A stretch of 64,000 bases of DNA from Gambelia wislizenii (taxonomy: Eukaryota; Chordata; Lepidosauria; Squamata; Crotaphytidae): the NCBI GenBank assembly GCA_030847615.1, contig JAUMIR010000003.1:30936501-31000500 (forward strand), written 5' to 3'. Of this stretch, positions 48,557 to 59,439 are shown in pieces. The notes below the pieces were generated by a model, which worked only from the letters and a program-made list of their open reading frames with translations, was not told the origin of the DNA and did not search any database. Numbering within the stretch: position 1 is the first letter of the stretch; the number at the start of each line of letters is the position of its first letter. The translations under genes were made by a program, and so were the position numbers.

Positions 48557-49018
48557 TTTTTAGCTGTCGCATCACACTGCTGACTCAAGTTCAGTTTGTG
48601 GTCTACTAAGACTCCTAGATCCCTTTTGCATGTACTATCTCAGTAGGGATCACTGATGAAGCCAGGTGTCATCCATCCTATATCTGTACATTTCATTTTT
48701 ACTGCTCAAGTGTATCCTACATTTCTCCTTGTTGAAATACATTTTGTTAGTTTTGGCCCAGGTTTCTAATCTATTAAGGTCATTTTGAATTCTTATCCTG
48801 CCCTCCTGGATATTAGGTATTAGGCACCCCTCCTAATTTTGTGTCAAATTTGCTAAGAATGCCCTCTATTTCCTCATTCAAGTAACTGATAAAGATATTG
48901 AATAGCGCTGGGCACAGGACAGACCCCTGTGGCACCCTACTAGTCACTTCTCTCAAGGATGAAGAGGAGCCGTCGGTGACTACCCTTTGGGTCTGGTTGG
49001 TCAAAGCCACTGAGTGTA
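48557..49018 (-). mobile_element. CR1 RT fragment, right arm of inverted pair
   Basis: Covers the same ORF2 segment as the left arm in reverse orientation (minus-strand frame [20 protein letters not shown]). The two arms share subfamily-specific text such as ATATAGGATGGRTGACACC, so together they make an inverted repeat of about 430 bp per arm. It carries a 19-bp insertion absent from the left arm. Confidence 0.85.
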
Positions 49019-50077
49019 GCCACTGAGCTTAGGCTGCCTGGCAGGTTTATTATAATGTCTTCCTAAAAGGTGTGATACCCCCCTTTGAATCATTACACAT
49101 TGCCAGGGACGCTGTAGTGAATGCTTTCTCACCTCAACAGAAGTTTTGAAAAATTGAGCTGCAAGCAGAAATGGAAGCGGTGGTAGATATGGAATGTGTA
49201 TATTAGAGGAAAATGCACAAAATTAGATGTATTAGTGAACACAATGTTTTAAAAGTATTATACTGTATTATACTGGAAACAATATTTGTGAAATGTGAAC
49301 AAAACTTTGTATAGAAAAATCATGTATTGGGATAAATATGAACAAATGTAGTATGGATTTTTATAGAAATATTAAAAAAAAACCTCTAAAGTTTAGGATT
49401 AACTGAATTTAAAGGCTTAAAAAGTGAAATGCAGACTATGCAAATATCAAACAAAACAAACAAGGAGGAATTTCCTGAAATCCAAGTGATCCCACATGTT
49501 GGTCTTGATTTTGGGGTGTAAAGTATCCAAGTACATGGGGGGGGGGAATAGTATTGTAATTTACCTAATTATGTCTTTGGTTCAGAAATCATTGCACCTA
49601 TGAGGACAATCTCATTAGGGACTATATTAAGTTATATAATTTGCTAGAAGATCACTAAGGAAAATTATTGGGAAGAGAATCTTGAGAATTGGCTATTTAA
49701 AAAGCAAACACCTTTTTAAAGAATACAAAGTCTTCTGTGCTACAGGCCTGGCATCAAGCTGTACATTCCTTTCAATTGTAGCTAATAGGTTTATGTTTTC
49801 AAGGCTTTTGTCTGGAGGAAGAGGCTTACAATTCAATTTATCCACCAAAGAAAAGCAAAGTTGGAGCTTTACAATGATCAGGAGAAGCTACATTATCCAA
49901 GATATATCCATGTGATTGTTTCCCTGAGATTTGCACCTGGGAAACTGCTGAAGATATTAGTTTTCATTTCCAGGTTTTACCCCTGTCCTTTCAAACCTAT
50001 ATTCAAAGTCATAAAGGTTAGAAAATTGGTGCTTATTCTTTTTAAAAGTGAAAGCTCTCCTTATGTAGGGAACAAAT
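49019..50077. other. no recognisable feature
   Basis: AT-rich. A G run lies at 49538-49546. Confidence 0.4.
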
Positions 50078-50665
50078 GAATTCTATTAGACGCACAAAAT
50101 ACAGCATCATAACAACATCACATAAACGTAAAAGGGCATGTGTAGTACACGACATTGCCTTTTTGCATTTATATCCCTTCCAAAACCTGTACTTTTTAAT
50201 TGATGATTGAAGCAGTCGATAAATCCTTCATGGCATTTTTGTGCTAGCAATGCTGGCGTATGAAACCTCGTGGTTTTTTCCCCCCTGTATTACCCCATCA
50301 ATGGCTGGTCTGGCGTAAACATTTCCAGGTGAGATCGCAACAACCAGGTAAATAACACACCTTTTATGACCCTCCCCATGTTACTTTGGACTTTTAAATT
50401 GTGTTCCTGTGCTTTGTTTAACTTCTTTATTGTTACATTTGCTTTGTTTTTAAATTTTGCACACGATGAAGTCTCATGAGAATCTGTGGGATTTTGAATG
50501 AGGAAGTGAACAGAGCTTTGTTCATTTCCTCTTTCATTGCCAGGGAAGCCTTTCCCAGGAAAGCAAGGTAAATATTGGGGGGGGGGCGTTCTTTTGCTGG
50601 CATAAAAATGGAAAAAAATGTTATGCCAGCAAAAGAATGCTTTAAGGGGTTCATCTGGTAAAGTC
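50078..50665 (+). mobile_element. Harbinger-like MITE, copy 7 (588 bp)
   Basis: The left terminus is eroded (GAATTCTATTAGACGC). The right end CTGGTAAAGTCC is clear. Complete interior, including CCAGGTGAGATCGCAACAAC and a terminal hairpin at about 50589-50637 with arms TTCTTTTGCTGGCATA and its complement. The flanks AAT and AAA are a possible decayed duplication. Confidence 0.8.
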
Positions 50666-50849
50666 CAAAGTCCTTCCTGTTTGTCCTGGCCTCTGAGTGC
50701 TAAATATCACAGAAGGTTTTTATTGGGGTGAATTTTGTCGTTGTTGTTAAACTTTTTCAAGAATTATATTCCAAAAAGCAAAGCATGATTTTGCCATTTT
50801 ATATAAGGAACACCATTTTACGATGCCATTGTATATAATGCGACTTGAG

Positions 50850-50928
50850 CTCTACTTATTGTTTTAGTTCGATTTTGTTTTAACTTAAATTATGAGCTTC
50901 CTTGAGTCACATATTAGGAGAAATATGG

Positions 50929-50975
<47 letters not shown>
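50850..50975 (+). mobile_element. L2-like tail ending in (AAAG)n
   Basis: TTGTTTTAACTTAAATTATG and GAGCTTCCTTGAGTCACAT precede about ten AAAG units (50930-50973). The microsatellite probably grew from the element's A-rich tail. Confidence 0.45.
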
Positions 50976-50979
<4 letters not shown>

Positions 50980-51399
50980 CTCAGAATTTGGCATTCTATA
51001 GCCACCAACTGGTTTTACACTTGCATTGCTTGTAGCCCAAGGTACAAGTCTACCAGTCTGAGTCAACATTTTACCTAAATGTGAAAGTCAACAACATTTC
51101 AGAATGCTGATTTCACATTTAGAGTTTTGAACTGGTTCACATTTTGATTTTGAAATTGGGTTTGATTGGCTGATTTCCTGAAATACAGCATGGACCAGCG
51201 AAAATTAACCAATCCTAGTCCCTATTGTTAATGCTTAATCTCTCCTGCTGAAATAAATGGTGCTTAAAAGTGCTCAGTTTTCACTTCTTGAGATCCTTGA
51301 ACTAAATGGCTGTAGATGAAAAAGGCAATAATGTTACATTTCAAATTGCCAAGTGAAACATGCATATATATAAGGAGCCCTAAAACAACAGATTTTATA
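50976..51399. other. no recognisable feature
   Basis: Nothing supported. Confidence 0.4.
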
Positions 51400-51407
51400 T
51401 TCTAGAG

Positions 51408-51632
51408 CAGTGGTTCTTAATCTGTGGTCCATAGACCTGCAGGGGTCTGTGATGTCCTCACAGGGGGTCCACAAAGGCAGTGGAATGGCCATGTGACAGG
51501 AGCCAAGGCAAAGGCTGTCTGGCTTGGCCTGCACATTGCCATTCAATCCGTTCTAGCCACAAACTTGCAGGAAGAAGCAGGAAATAATTCTTCCCTCTTC
51601 CAGCACCTATGAGAAAAGATTTAATGGATGGT

Positions 51633-51664
<32 letters not shown>

Positions 51665-51730
51665 TTAAGTCTTGGGGAACAAAAGATATTTATAGGGGGT
51701 CCCTGGTAAAGAAAGGGTTAAGAGTCACTG
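51408..51730. mobile_element. hAT MITE (323 bp) with 8-bp TSD
   Basis: The ends CAGTGGTTCTTAATCTGTGG and GGGTTAAGAGTCACTG are inverted. The 8-bp flanks TTCTAGAG (51400-51407) and TTCTACAG (51731-51738) differ by one base. CAGTGGTTCT-type ends and 8-bp duplications are diagnostic of hAT/Charlie-like elements. It contains a (TTA)n microsatellite at 51635-51664. Confidence 0.85.
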
Positions 51731-51738
51731 TTCTACAG

Positions 51739-53040
51739 CTATTATTTATTAAGTTTCATGTGATGGTGCTTCTTATACATTTACATAAATAAGATCGGGA
51801 ATGATTCCAGTAAAACGTACATTCAGCTCAATACAAAACAAATATAGATACTGGCTTGTGGAAATGTGGTAATATTCTGACTTATCCTTTACACTGGCAA
51901 GATCCCATTCCTGGGCTAGCATCCAATAGGGTGACTCAACTCCCAGGGTAATACAATAGTCTCTAGGCCAAGTTCTGTAATGATAGATATCATTATGTAT
52001 TTACTTAGTGACAGTATATGCCTTCATCTATGTTCACGTTCAATGAATCCTGCATTGCTCTGTAGATTTTTCTGGACCCCAGCCAATTGCCATCATTTGA
52101 GCAATGATATGCATTTGACCACTTGCCTTGCTTTGGAATATTTATTGGTAATACTGGTATTTGATGAGATTTTCTTCTCCCCATGGCTAAAATGGAATAA
52201 ATGCAATTTTGCATCATGCAGTGGTATGCTAGTCTTTTGATGAGAATAATAATAATAATGAAAAAAACCAGTCAAAAAATGAGAATGGAAGACGTTATGT
52301 GTTGTATTGGCGGAATATATACTTTTTCTGCAAAAGGTCTAGGTGGGATCCTGCACCAACAGGTGAAGAAGAATTTTGGGGGAAAGCCTGGGAAACAACT
52401 CAAAACCTAATACAAGGATTATATTTTTAATTTGATTGTATTGCTGCACTATACTTTGGTGGTACTGTTGTTCTTGTGTTTTTAACTGTAAATTAAGATA
52501 AAGAAGAAGAGATGTAGCCCGTCAGAATAGGTAATATGAAGTATGCATCGGTACCTAAAAAGTGAAGCATGTAGTTAGGGGGAAAAATTAAGATTATCTG
52601 AAATTCTTTCTTAATTTAACCAATGCATGTTCTGTAAAGTTATTAACAAGATTCCGTTTCAGATTAGTTTTATTTGTTTAGCGGCCAACGTCCATCAACA
52701 CTGTATTAATACAATACAGCTGCTAAAACAATTAAGTGACAACTTAAATTCTTACTAACACTAATATCCCAACAGTGAGAGGGAGGGAGAAGGGAAAAAA
52801 GAAAGAAAATTACATTAAAGGCAGAAGGAAAAATATTATATTAAAATATAGTATATTACTATATTGCAGGCATTACTGCAGGCATGACAACTGATCCATT
52901 TTGCAGTCCAGTCTATTAACAGAAGTGCATGAATACCTTTTGATTTCATATTACCAGTAGGAAATTGTGAACAAAAATAGGGCGAATACGTTTTCACATC
53001 TGTATAGTTACACTACCCAAACACACGCTACCCAAACACT
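51739..53040. other. no recognisable feature
   Basis: AT-rich sequence; no supported gene. Confidence 0.4.
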
Positions 53041-53510
53041 CTAAGCTGTTTTCTATTTTTTTCAATTCATAGTTCTCTTCACAGATATACACATATCTGA
53101 TATATAATGTTCTTCCTCCTATTCTATTCTGTCTAATTCTTTGGAATATGTTACATCTCTCCATTACTACATTCCAAACATGAAACTCACCCCACTAGGT
53201 TTCAGTGATGCATATTATGTTTTATTTGCCTTCCTGTGTTAAGAGTTCAAGTTCATCATGTTTCTATCCCATCCTCTGTGTCAGTGCATAGATATCTAAG
53301 ACCATGGGCCATTGTTTCCAGCTGCTTCCTGGTTGCAGTTTTCCCCACAAGCACTATTGGCTTCCTGTACTATCTCCCAATCCCTCTATATCATTGAGGA
53401 TACTGATACTGTCCCCAGTATATGGTGTCCACCTGCCCTCTAGAATATCATCTCCCTCCTCCATGTAACTAAACTCCCATTTTGCCAACCAATCTCCATG
53501 TGAATTAGAG
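53041..53510 (-). mobile_element. CR1 endonuclease/ORF1-junction fragment
   Basis: Collinear with 23510-23880 of the other minus-strand CR1: shared words include TCTTCACAGATATACACAT, TGTTAAGAGTTCAAGTTCAT and CATGGGCCATTGTTTCCAG. Frames are destroyed. Confidence 0.7.
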
Positions 53511-54289
53511 ACGTGTCAAAATATTTGAGGCCAGATGTACAACAAAAAGATGAGCACTTACTACCTACCTCTCTCTTCTCTCTCTCTCTTTGTCTTTCTC
53601 TCAAAATCATGTTCTCCTGTTCTGCTGATGGTGTTTGGCATCAGCTTGAGGAAGGACTGAGAGAGGTTGGGACCCTGAAAAGTCAGAATCCCAGTTTCCC
53701 TAGCCATAGGAGACTTGGAAATAGGACACCCACCTTTGTATAAATGGTAAAGGGTCCACTGGTTAGGAGCATCAAGTATACTGTTAGGGTTCTTAGCTGG
53801 TTTCAGTCCCAAAGGTGTTTTAAATGTGACATACTTTTGTAACTCTGCAACCTCTTAACCTAATTACCTGTAGAGGTGCTCCAATCTGTATGGCTTTTAT
53901 CCTGATATAATCCCTATTAGAATAAAGATTTCCTGTTTATAAGATCCTACCTTCCTTCCCCATTATCATGCTTGGTGTTCTTCTGGGATTTTCTACATTC
54001 TGTGGGAGGGAGAAGTAAAATTTATGGCAAAGGGGTAAAACAGACCCTGTCACAAATTTGGGTTGCCCAGAAAGGCAGGTACTGGTGGGAGCATATACTC
54101 AGGAATTACTCAATATGTGGTTTCTCTACTCCAGTCCAGGAGGGGCAGAGAGCCAATTCTTTAAATTTGATATGATGGAAATTGCAGTACAGCACAACTG
54201 AAAGGTGGCAAGAAGTACGTGATTGTAAGACATCTACAGTAATCCTATAACATGAAATACTCAGCATCTTAAATAGAACCTAAAAACAA
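53511..54289. other. no recognisable feature
   Basis: Contains a short CT-rich run at 53570-53605. Nothing coding is supported. Confidence 0.35.
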
Positions 54290-55078
54290 TTGCCAGCCGA
54301 TTGTGAGAATAATGAGACCACACACATGAATGGGGTGAAATAAAGTATTTTATTAAATTCAACCTATTTAATACCCTCTAAGATCTTCAGTAGGAGGAGG
54401 CAACCTGGTGAGGGATCAGCTGAGGCAATCGGTCTATGCTAGATCACACCCCTCAGCCTTCCTGGGCGAGCACCTGGGTCCTGGAGAGGAACCCCAGTTG
54501 CCTGGGGTTGCTCACCAGCTGGCCCACATTTGGAAGGTCAACCCAAAAGTCCTTCACCCAAGCTGCACGGCTTGGGGTGAAGGACTATCTTTTAGGCCAA
54601 CCCCAAGGTGGGTCTCCTTATGTCCCCTTAGGCCACACAACATGAAGTGGCCCTTCCAGAGACCCTTCCTTCACCAAAACTGGTGCCAAGGTGCACACCA
54701 AATCTAAGCCTCCCCCTTCCCTGCCATAACAAGAGGGAATTAACCTATTTAGACACCACCCTGGCCAATTTCCCAAATTCCGCTACCATGGTATAGGGTA
54801 GGAGAAACCCCCTGCCCCAGAAAAGGGGGGAATTCCTTCCTGGCTCCAAAGCAACCATTATCACACTATTTATGTGGCAGGATGGTGGGTCGATGAGCAC
54901 TTTGGCTTTAGAGGAGGAGGCAAGGGGCAGAAGAGCCTTATATGGCCTCTGGCCCCACCCATTGCCTCCCATCGCAGGCAATGCTGCTTGCAATGGCTTA
55001 AATGGTCTCTAGCCACTCTCAGGCAGCAAAGGCAGCTCCCCCCAGGAAATGGCTCTGCTGATCTGCAGCGAGACGTAT
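54290..55078. repeat. tandem GC-rich unit 1 (shared ends A and B)
   Basis: Starts with block A (54290-54330, containing AATAATGAGACCACACACAT) and ends with block B (54897-55066). Block B includes a perfect CC(A/T)6GG word at 54936-54945. The middle has a near-perfect hairpin at 54549-54585. It has no convincing protein. Possibly a non-coding LTR or DIRS-like retroelement remnant; unproven. Confidence 0.55.
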
Positions 55079-56120
55079 TGCCAGCTGATTGCAGGAATAA
55101 TGAGACCACACACATGAAAGGCTCCAAAATGGAGTCCAAAAATGATCCTGAGCCTCCTGGTGGCCCAACAAAGGAAAATCCAGGGAGAAACAGTTATAAA
55201 AAAGTGCTCTCCCTGGTGGCCACTAGTTAATACTAGTGACTGAGCTCAAGGTAAAGGGAGGGATGGAGGAAATGTTGCTGAAATAACCACCAAGAGAATC
55301 CCCCCACCCAATCAATGAGGATAAGGGGTCTGGCTATGACTGCTGCCCAGCATCCCCCTGAAAAAAATCTCCATACCAGTCAAACATCTCCCTGATCCCC
55401 TACAGTGGCAACGAGTTGCCAACCCTACATCAACCCCAGTAACAAAAGTCCCAAGCTGCTGCCAAGGCCATTAGCCGGCTATGAGCTGCAACCGCCCAGT
55501 AGGCAGCCCTCCCCCTTTTCAATACTCCCTGTTAAGGCTGCTCTAGTTCACGGCTCAGTGGCAGACTCAGCAGAGACCTGGCGCCCAGCTGAAACTCAGC
55601 TTCACAGCACCATCAGGTCCCTGCTGAGGCCTGCATCTGGGCTGCCTGCATCCCGGTCGGAACCGCAACCCTGATAACGGCCAGAGAGCCCAAGACCAGC
55701 GCCCAGCTGAATCACAGACCCACCACACTGCCAGACCCAGCTGTGGCCCCAGAACGGACAGCCCAAGACCCGGTCACTACTGTGACCTTAAAAATGGCCA
55801 AAGAGCCCAGCCGTCAGTGAACAGTCTTTCCTAACCGGTCTTCTGCCACAAAAGGTTGGCCATGCAGCCTGACAACAGCTGCTCCTGGCCTTCCACTGTC
55901 TAAGCTCCTCTTCAGCCCTGTACTCCACCAATAACAACAATCCAACAGCGACAAGCACTTTGGCTGAAGAGGAGGCAATGGGTGGCAGGGCCTTATATGG
56001 CTTCTGGCCCCACCCCTCACCTCCCACCACAGGCAACGCTGCCTGCAACAGCTTAAATGGTCTCTAGCCACTGTCAGGTGGCAAAGGCAGCTCCCCCAGG
56101 AAATGGCTCTGTTGATCTGC
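55079..56120. repeat. tandem GC-rich unit 2 (shared ends A and B)
   Basis: Block A recurs at 55079-55119 (two substitutions and a one-base change from unit 1). Block B recurs at 55955-56120, including the same CCTTATATGG word at 55991-56000. The 835-bp middle is unrelated to the middle of unit 1 and is rich in CAGCTGAA/CCCAGCTG words. Reading frames here overlap the repeat and have no domain. Confidence 0.55.
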
Positions 56121-57002
56121 TCAGCTCAGAAAACAAATTACTTGGAAAATCTCAGACAATAGTCTGCTAGCAGCAATTTGGGCCTGCTGAATTTTCTATT
56201 TTTTGTGTTTTCTGCAGAGTATTATGACTAGTTCAGAGAAGAGGTTACTACAAGATAAACAGCTGATGAATGATGATTATTTTGCTATGTATTATACCCG
56301 GCTTCCAAGTCACTTGAGTGAACACAAATCCTCAGAGTGCATTCCTGAAAGCTAAATTTTGCATTCAGATGTTTATATTTTGACTGAAAAAAGAAGTAAC
56401 TCAATGGTCAATAAACCCTTTAGCATGCGAAATTAAAATAAGAGAGAATGTTCTCATTTAATTTACCTAAATGAGGTTCACCACCCCCTCAAATGAGCCC
56501 TTAGAATTTGCTTTGTTCTGCAGGTGCAGAATGAATCTTGAAAGTCCCTCTTGAAAATCAATGGTCATGCATGCAATGTACATTTTTTATAGAAAATTCA
56601 GCAACACATTCAGAGTAATCTCAAACATTCTCTCCAGTGTGAATGGGAATCTGGGGTTCTTTAAAGATTTTATAGTTTTCAATTTTCTTGCCTGGGTCCT
56701 CAGTAATCTCCACCTCTCCTAGCTTAGTGTATTTCAAAGTATGCCATCTGTAACTCAATTTCCAAAAAATGCTGATGTCTTCTTAAATGCCAATATCTCA
56801 GCAAGTGCTTGAAATTTCAACTCGATCTTGGTATCGTTTTAAGCTCACAGTTTCAGTTTTGAAAAGACACCATGCTGTAGTCCAAATGCATTGCTTCTCT
56901 TCAACAGCTTCTTCTTTTTAAAAAATACTTCCGTATACTTAATCTACAATAATAATGAAAGAGAAAGCCTGTCTGTCTGCCATAGGTCAAATACCATGAA
57001 AC
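56121..57002. other. no recognisable feature
   Basis: Nothing supported. Confidence 0.4.
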
Positions 57003-57005
57003 ATA

Positions 57006-57570
57006 GGACTTTATCAGATGCACTAAATACAGCATCATAAAGATGCCACATAAACAGATGATGTTGCCCTTTTGCATTTATGTCCTGGCCAAAACACATA
57101 CCTTTTTATTAATGGCTGAAGCCATCAATTGATACCCTGTGGTTCTTCAGTGCTGGCATTGCTGGTGTGTGAAACCTCACACTATTTAACTCATGTGAAT
57201 GCAGCGTGAATGGTCAGTCCAGCACAAACATTTCCAGATGAGATCATAATATCCAGGTAAATGACACACTTTTTATGACCCTCACTGGGTTATCTGGAAG
57301 TTTGTAAGTGTGTTATGTCCTTTTAAAATCTTTTTTGTGTTGTTTTTTGTTTTTGTTTTTTGAATTTCCCACATGATGAAGTCTCACAAGAATCCATGGG
57401 ATTTTGAATGAGGAAGTGAACAGAGCTCCATTCATGTCCTCTTCATTACCGGAGAAACCTTTGCCGGGAGACAAAGGTAAGTGTGGTGGGAGGCATTCTT
57501 TTGCCAGCATAAAAATGGCTTTAATTATGCCAGCAAAACAACGTTTTTAGAGGCTAGTCTGATAAAGTTC
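57006..57570 (+). mobile_element. Harbinger-like MITE, copy 8 (565 bp)
   Basis: The ends GGACTTTATCAGATGC and GTCTGATAAAGTTC are inverted. Full interior with AGATGATGTTGCCCTTTTGC, GCTGGCATTGCTGGTGTG, GAGATCATAATATCCAGGTA and the terminal imperfect hairpin (57495-57531). The flanks are ATA and TAA, so the duplication is not clean. Best copy for deriving a consensus. Confidence 0.85.
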
Positions 57571-57573
57571 TAA

Positions 57574-57988
57574 GTCACCTGAAACTTGCAGTGCTGTCTA
57601 AAGGCAACATCTGACTGGGCACTTTGGGATTATTTCATTTAAAACACAAAATAATTACTTGTAATTGATTTAAACATGTCTGTGATTGAAGCCTGCACTA
57701 TCGTTTTTGTTCACTTAGGTGGCAGACCTCCCTAACCAACAAAGAAAAGTTTGTAGTAAGTACAGTTTAAAGCCAGTAGTCTGAGGAACAAAGTTTTAGA
57801 TTTCACTTGCTCTAGACTGTGGGGCATCCCCCTCCCATCATAGGCATGGAATTGGCAGACTATGATCTCATCAGTAGGGGTACATGATGGAAACAGGCAT
57901 GCCTAGGGGCACAGATGATGTTGCTTCACTCAAATGGGTAGGTCTGACTCTGACAGCTGCATAATTTTGCTTCAGGGTGAGACACAGG
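57574..57988. other. no recognisable feature
   Basis: Nothing supported. Confidence 0.4.
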
Positions 57989-59122
57989 GGTGCCAGTTAC
58001 ACGACAAAAAATTGTCGCGGTACTTGCCATGACTTTGTGATCACGAATCCATCCCTCACTGTTTATATGATTTATGTCACTGATATGGATATCCTGGGTG
58101 GTCCCGTGACTGATATTTACATGTCTAACGTTCTGGGATTTTTTAGGTTTTACATTGGTTGTTTTTTTGGCTGTCAATCAAGGATGCGATTACTCATGTT
58201 TTCACAACCTCAGTGATGCACTTCCTTTAGAGTTTCACGCCACGAGTGATGCTATTGACTGGCTGGGGGGGGAGAGAGAGGGGGGCAGAGGTTTGGTATT
58301 CCCTTTGCTTCTTTAAAATGTTAATCCTTTAAGCAGAGGCAGAAAGCATTTTGAAAGACCCAGACTGAAATCTTTCGCTCAGACGCAGGAACGAGTGCTT
58401 TCCTTTTGAAATCAAGCCAAGTGAGGTGGGGAGGAGGCTTGGGTTTCCCCTTGCCTCTTTAAAATGTTAACCCTTACAGCAGAGATTTAGCAGCAGAGTT
58501 TAGGTTTCAAGCCAGCTACAGACAGGCGTTTTGAAAGACACAGACACAGAGAGGGGGAATTAAAGGGTGTTCATTCACTCAGAGGCTGGAATATTTTACT
58601 GTGCCCATTCAGACCCAGGGAGGTGATCAAGGCAGGGGATGAATGGGTGACCCTCTGCCCACCACGATCTCTCTGTAACATGCATTTGAGGAAAAGGTAA
58701 AGCTGAAGGGTTTGCAGTGTAGAAATCCATTTTAAAAGGTGAGTGAGTACACGTGCACACACATCAACCTTCGTGGAGCTGGAAGGGATGCCTTTGTTTT
58801 CGGCTGGTGAGGCTGGATCTGTTGAACGGGTGACTGACCCCTCCTTTTCTAGTCGCTGATCTCTAAGCCCACCCCCAGTCACCATTTCCGGTCATCCCCT
58901 AGTACCGAGATATTTTGTCCCAGGCTGTTTACATTTCTGATTTTCTGAATCCTCCAGTGACTTTTTTAAAAACCGGCACAAACCGTGGGACTGGAAGTCC
59001 TGCAGGTTGAGGGATAAATGTGCCCCCCCTTCCAAAAATCATGTACCCGGTCCGATGTATGGCAAACTGCCAGGGATTGACATGAATTCTTCCCGGGACA
59101 TTTTCATCGTGTAAACAGCACC
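57989..59122. mobile_element. TIR element (1134 bp), internally duplicated
   Basis: The left GGTGCCAGTTACACGAC and the reverse complement of the right end, GGTGCTGTTTACACGAT, match at 13 of 17 positions. Inside, TTTAAAATGTTAAYCCTT plus CATTTTGAAAGA/GCGTTTTGAAAGA blocks are repeated (about 58310-58371 and 58456-58553). No target duplication is seen. Non-coding. Confidence 0.55.
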
Positions 59123-59439
59123 AAAGACAAAAACAAAATTCTCTAGAGGGAAAATAACCTTTTCATGTAGCTAAAAAAGTGCCACATATTTTATCATGAG
59201 GTTATACAAATAGTTTGTTTGTTTGTTTGGGGTTCTTTGCTTATCTATCTATCTATCTATCATCTATCTATGTAGTGTGCGCTTTACTGGACAGGTTCAA
59301 GTGAATCTGAAACTTGACACTCACTACCAGCATAGTTAAAAACATGAGGTGTCTTCACAGGAGCATTCAAGGCAATGGTAGGAGCTACATAAACCTATGA
59401 CTTAGTATCATTCCACCAACCTGAAATACAATTTGTACA
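59123..59439. other. simple repeats only
   Basis: (GTTT)n at 59213-59229 and (TATC)n at 59242-59270; otherwise featureless. Confidence 0.5.

Noticed and set aside
54408..56071. Several 80-118-codon frames
   Set aside because: They fall in the duplicated GC-rich units, overlap on both strands and show no domain.
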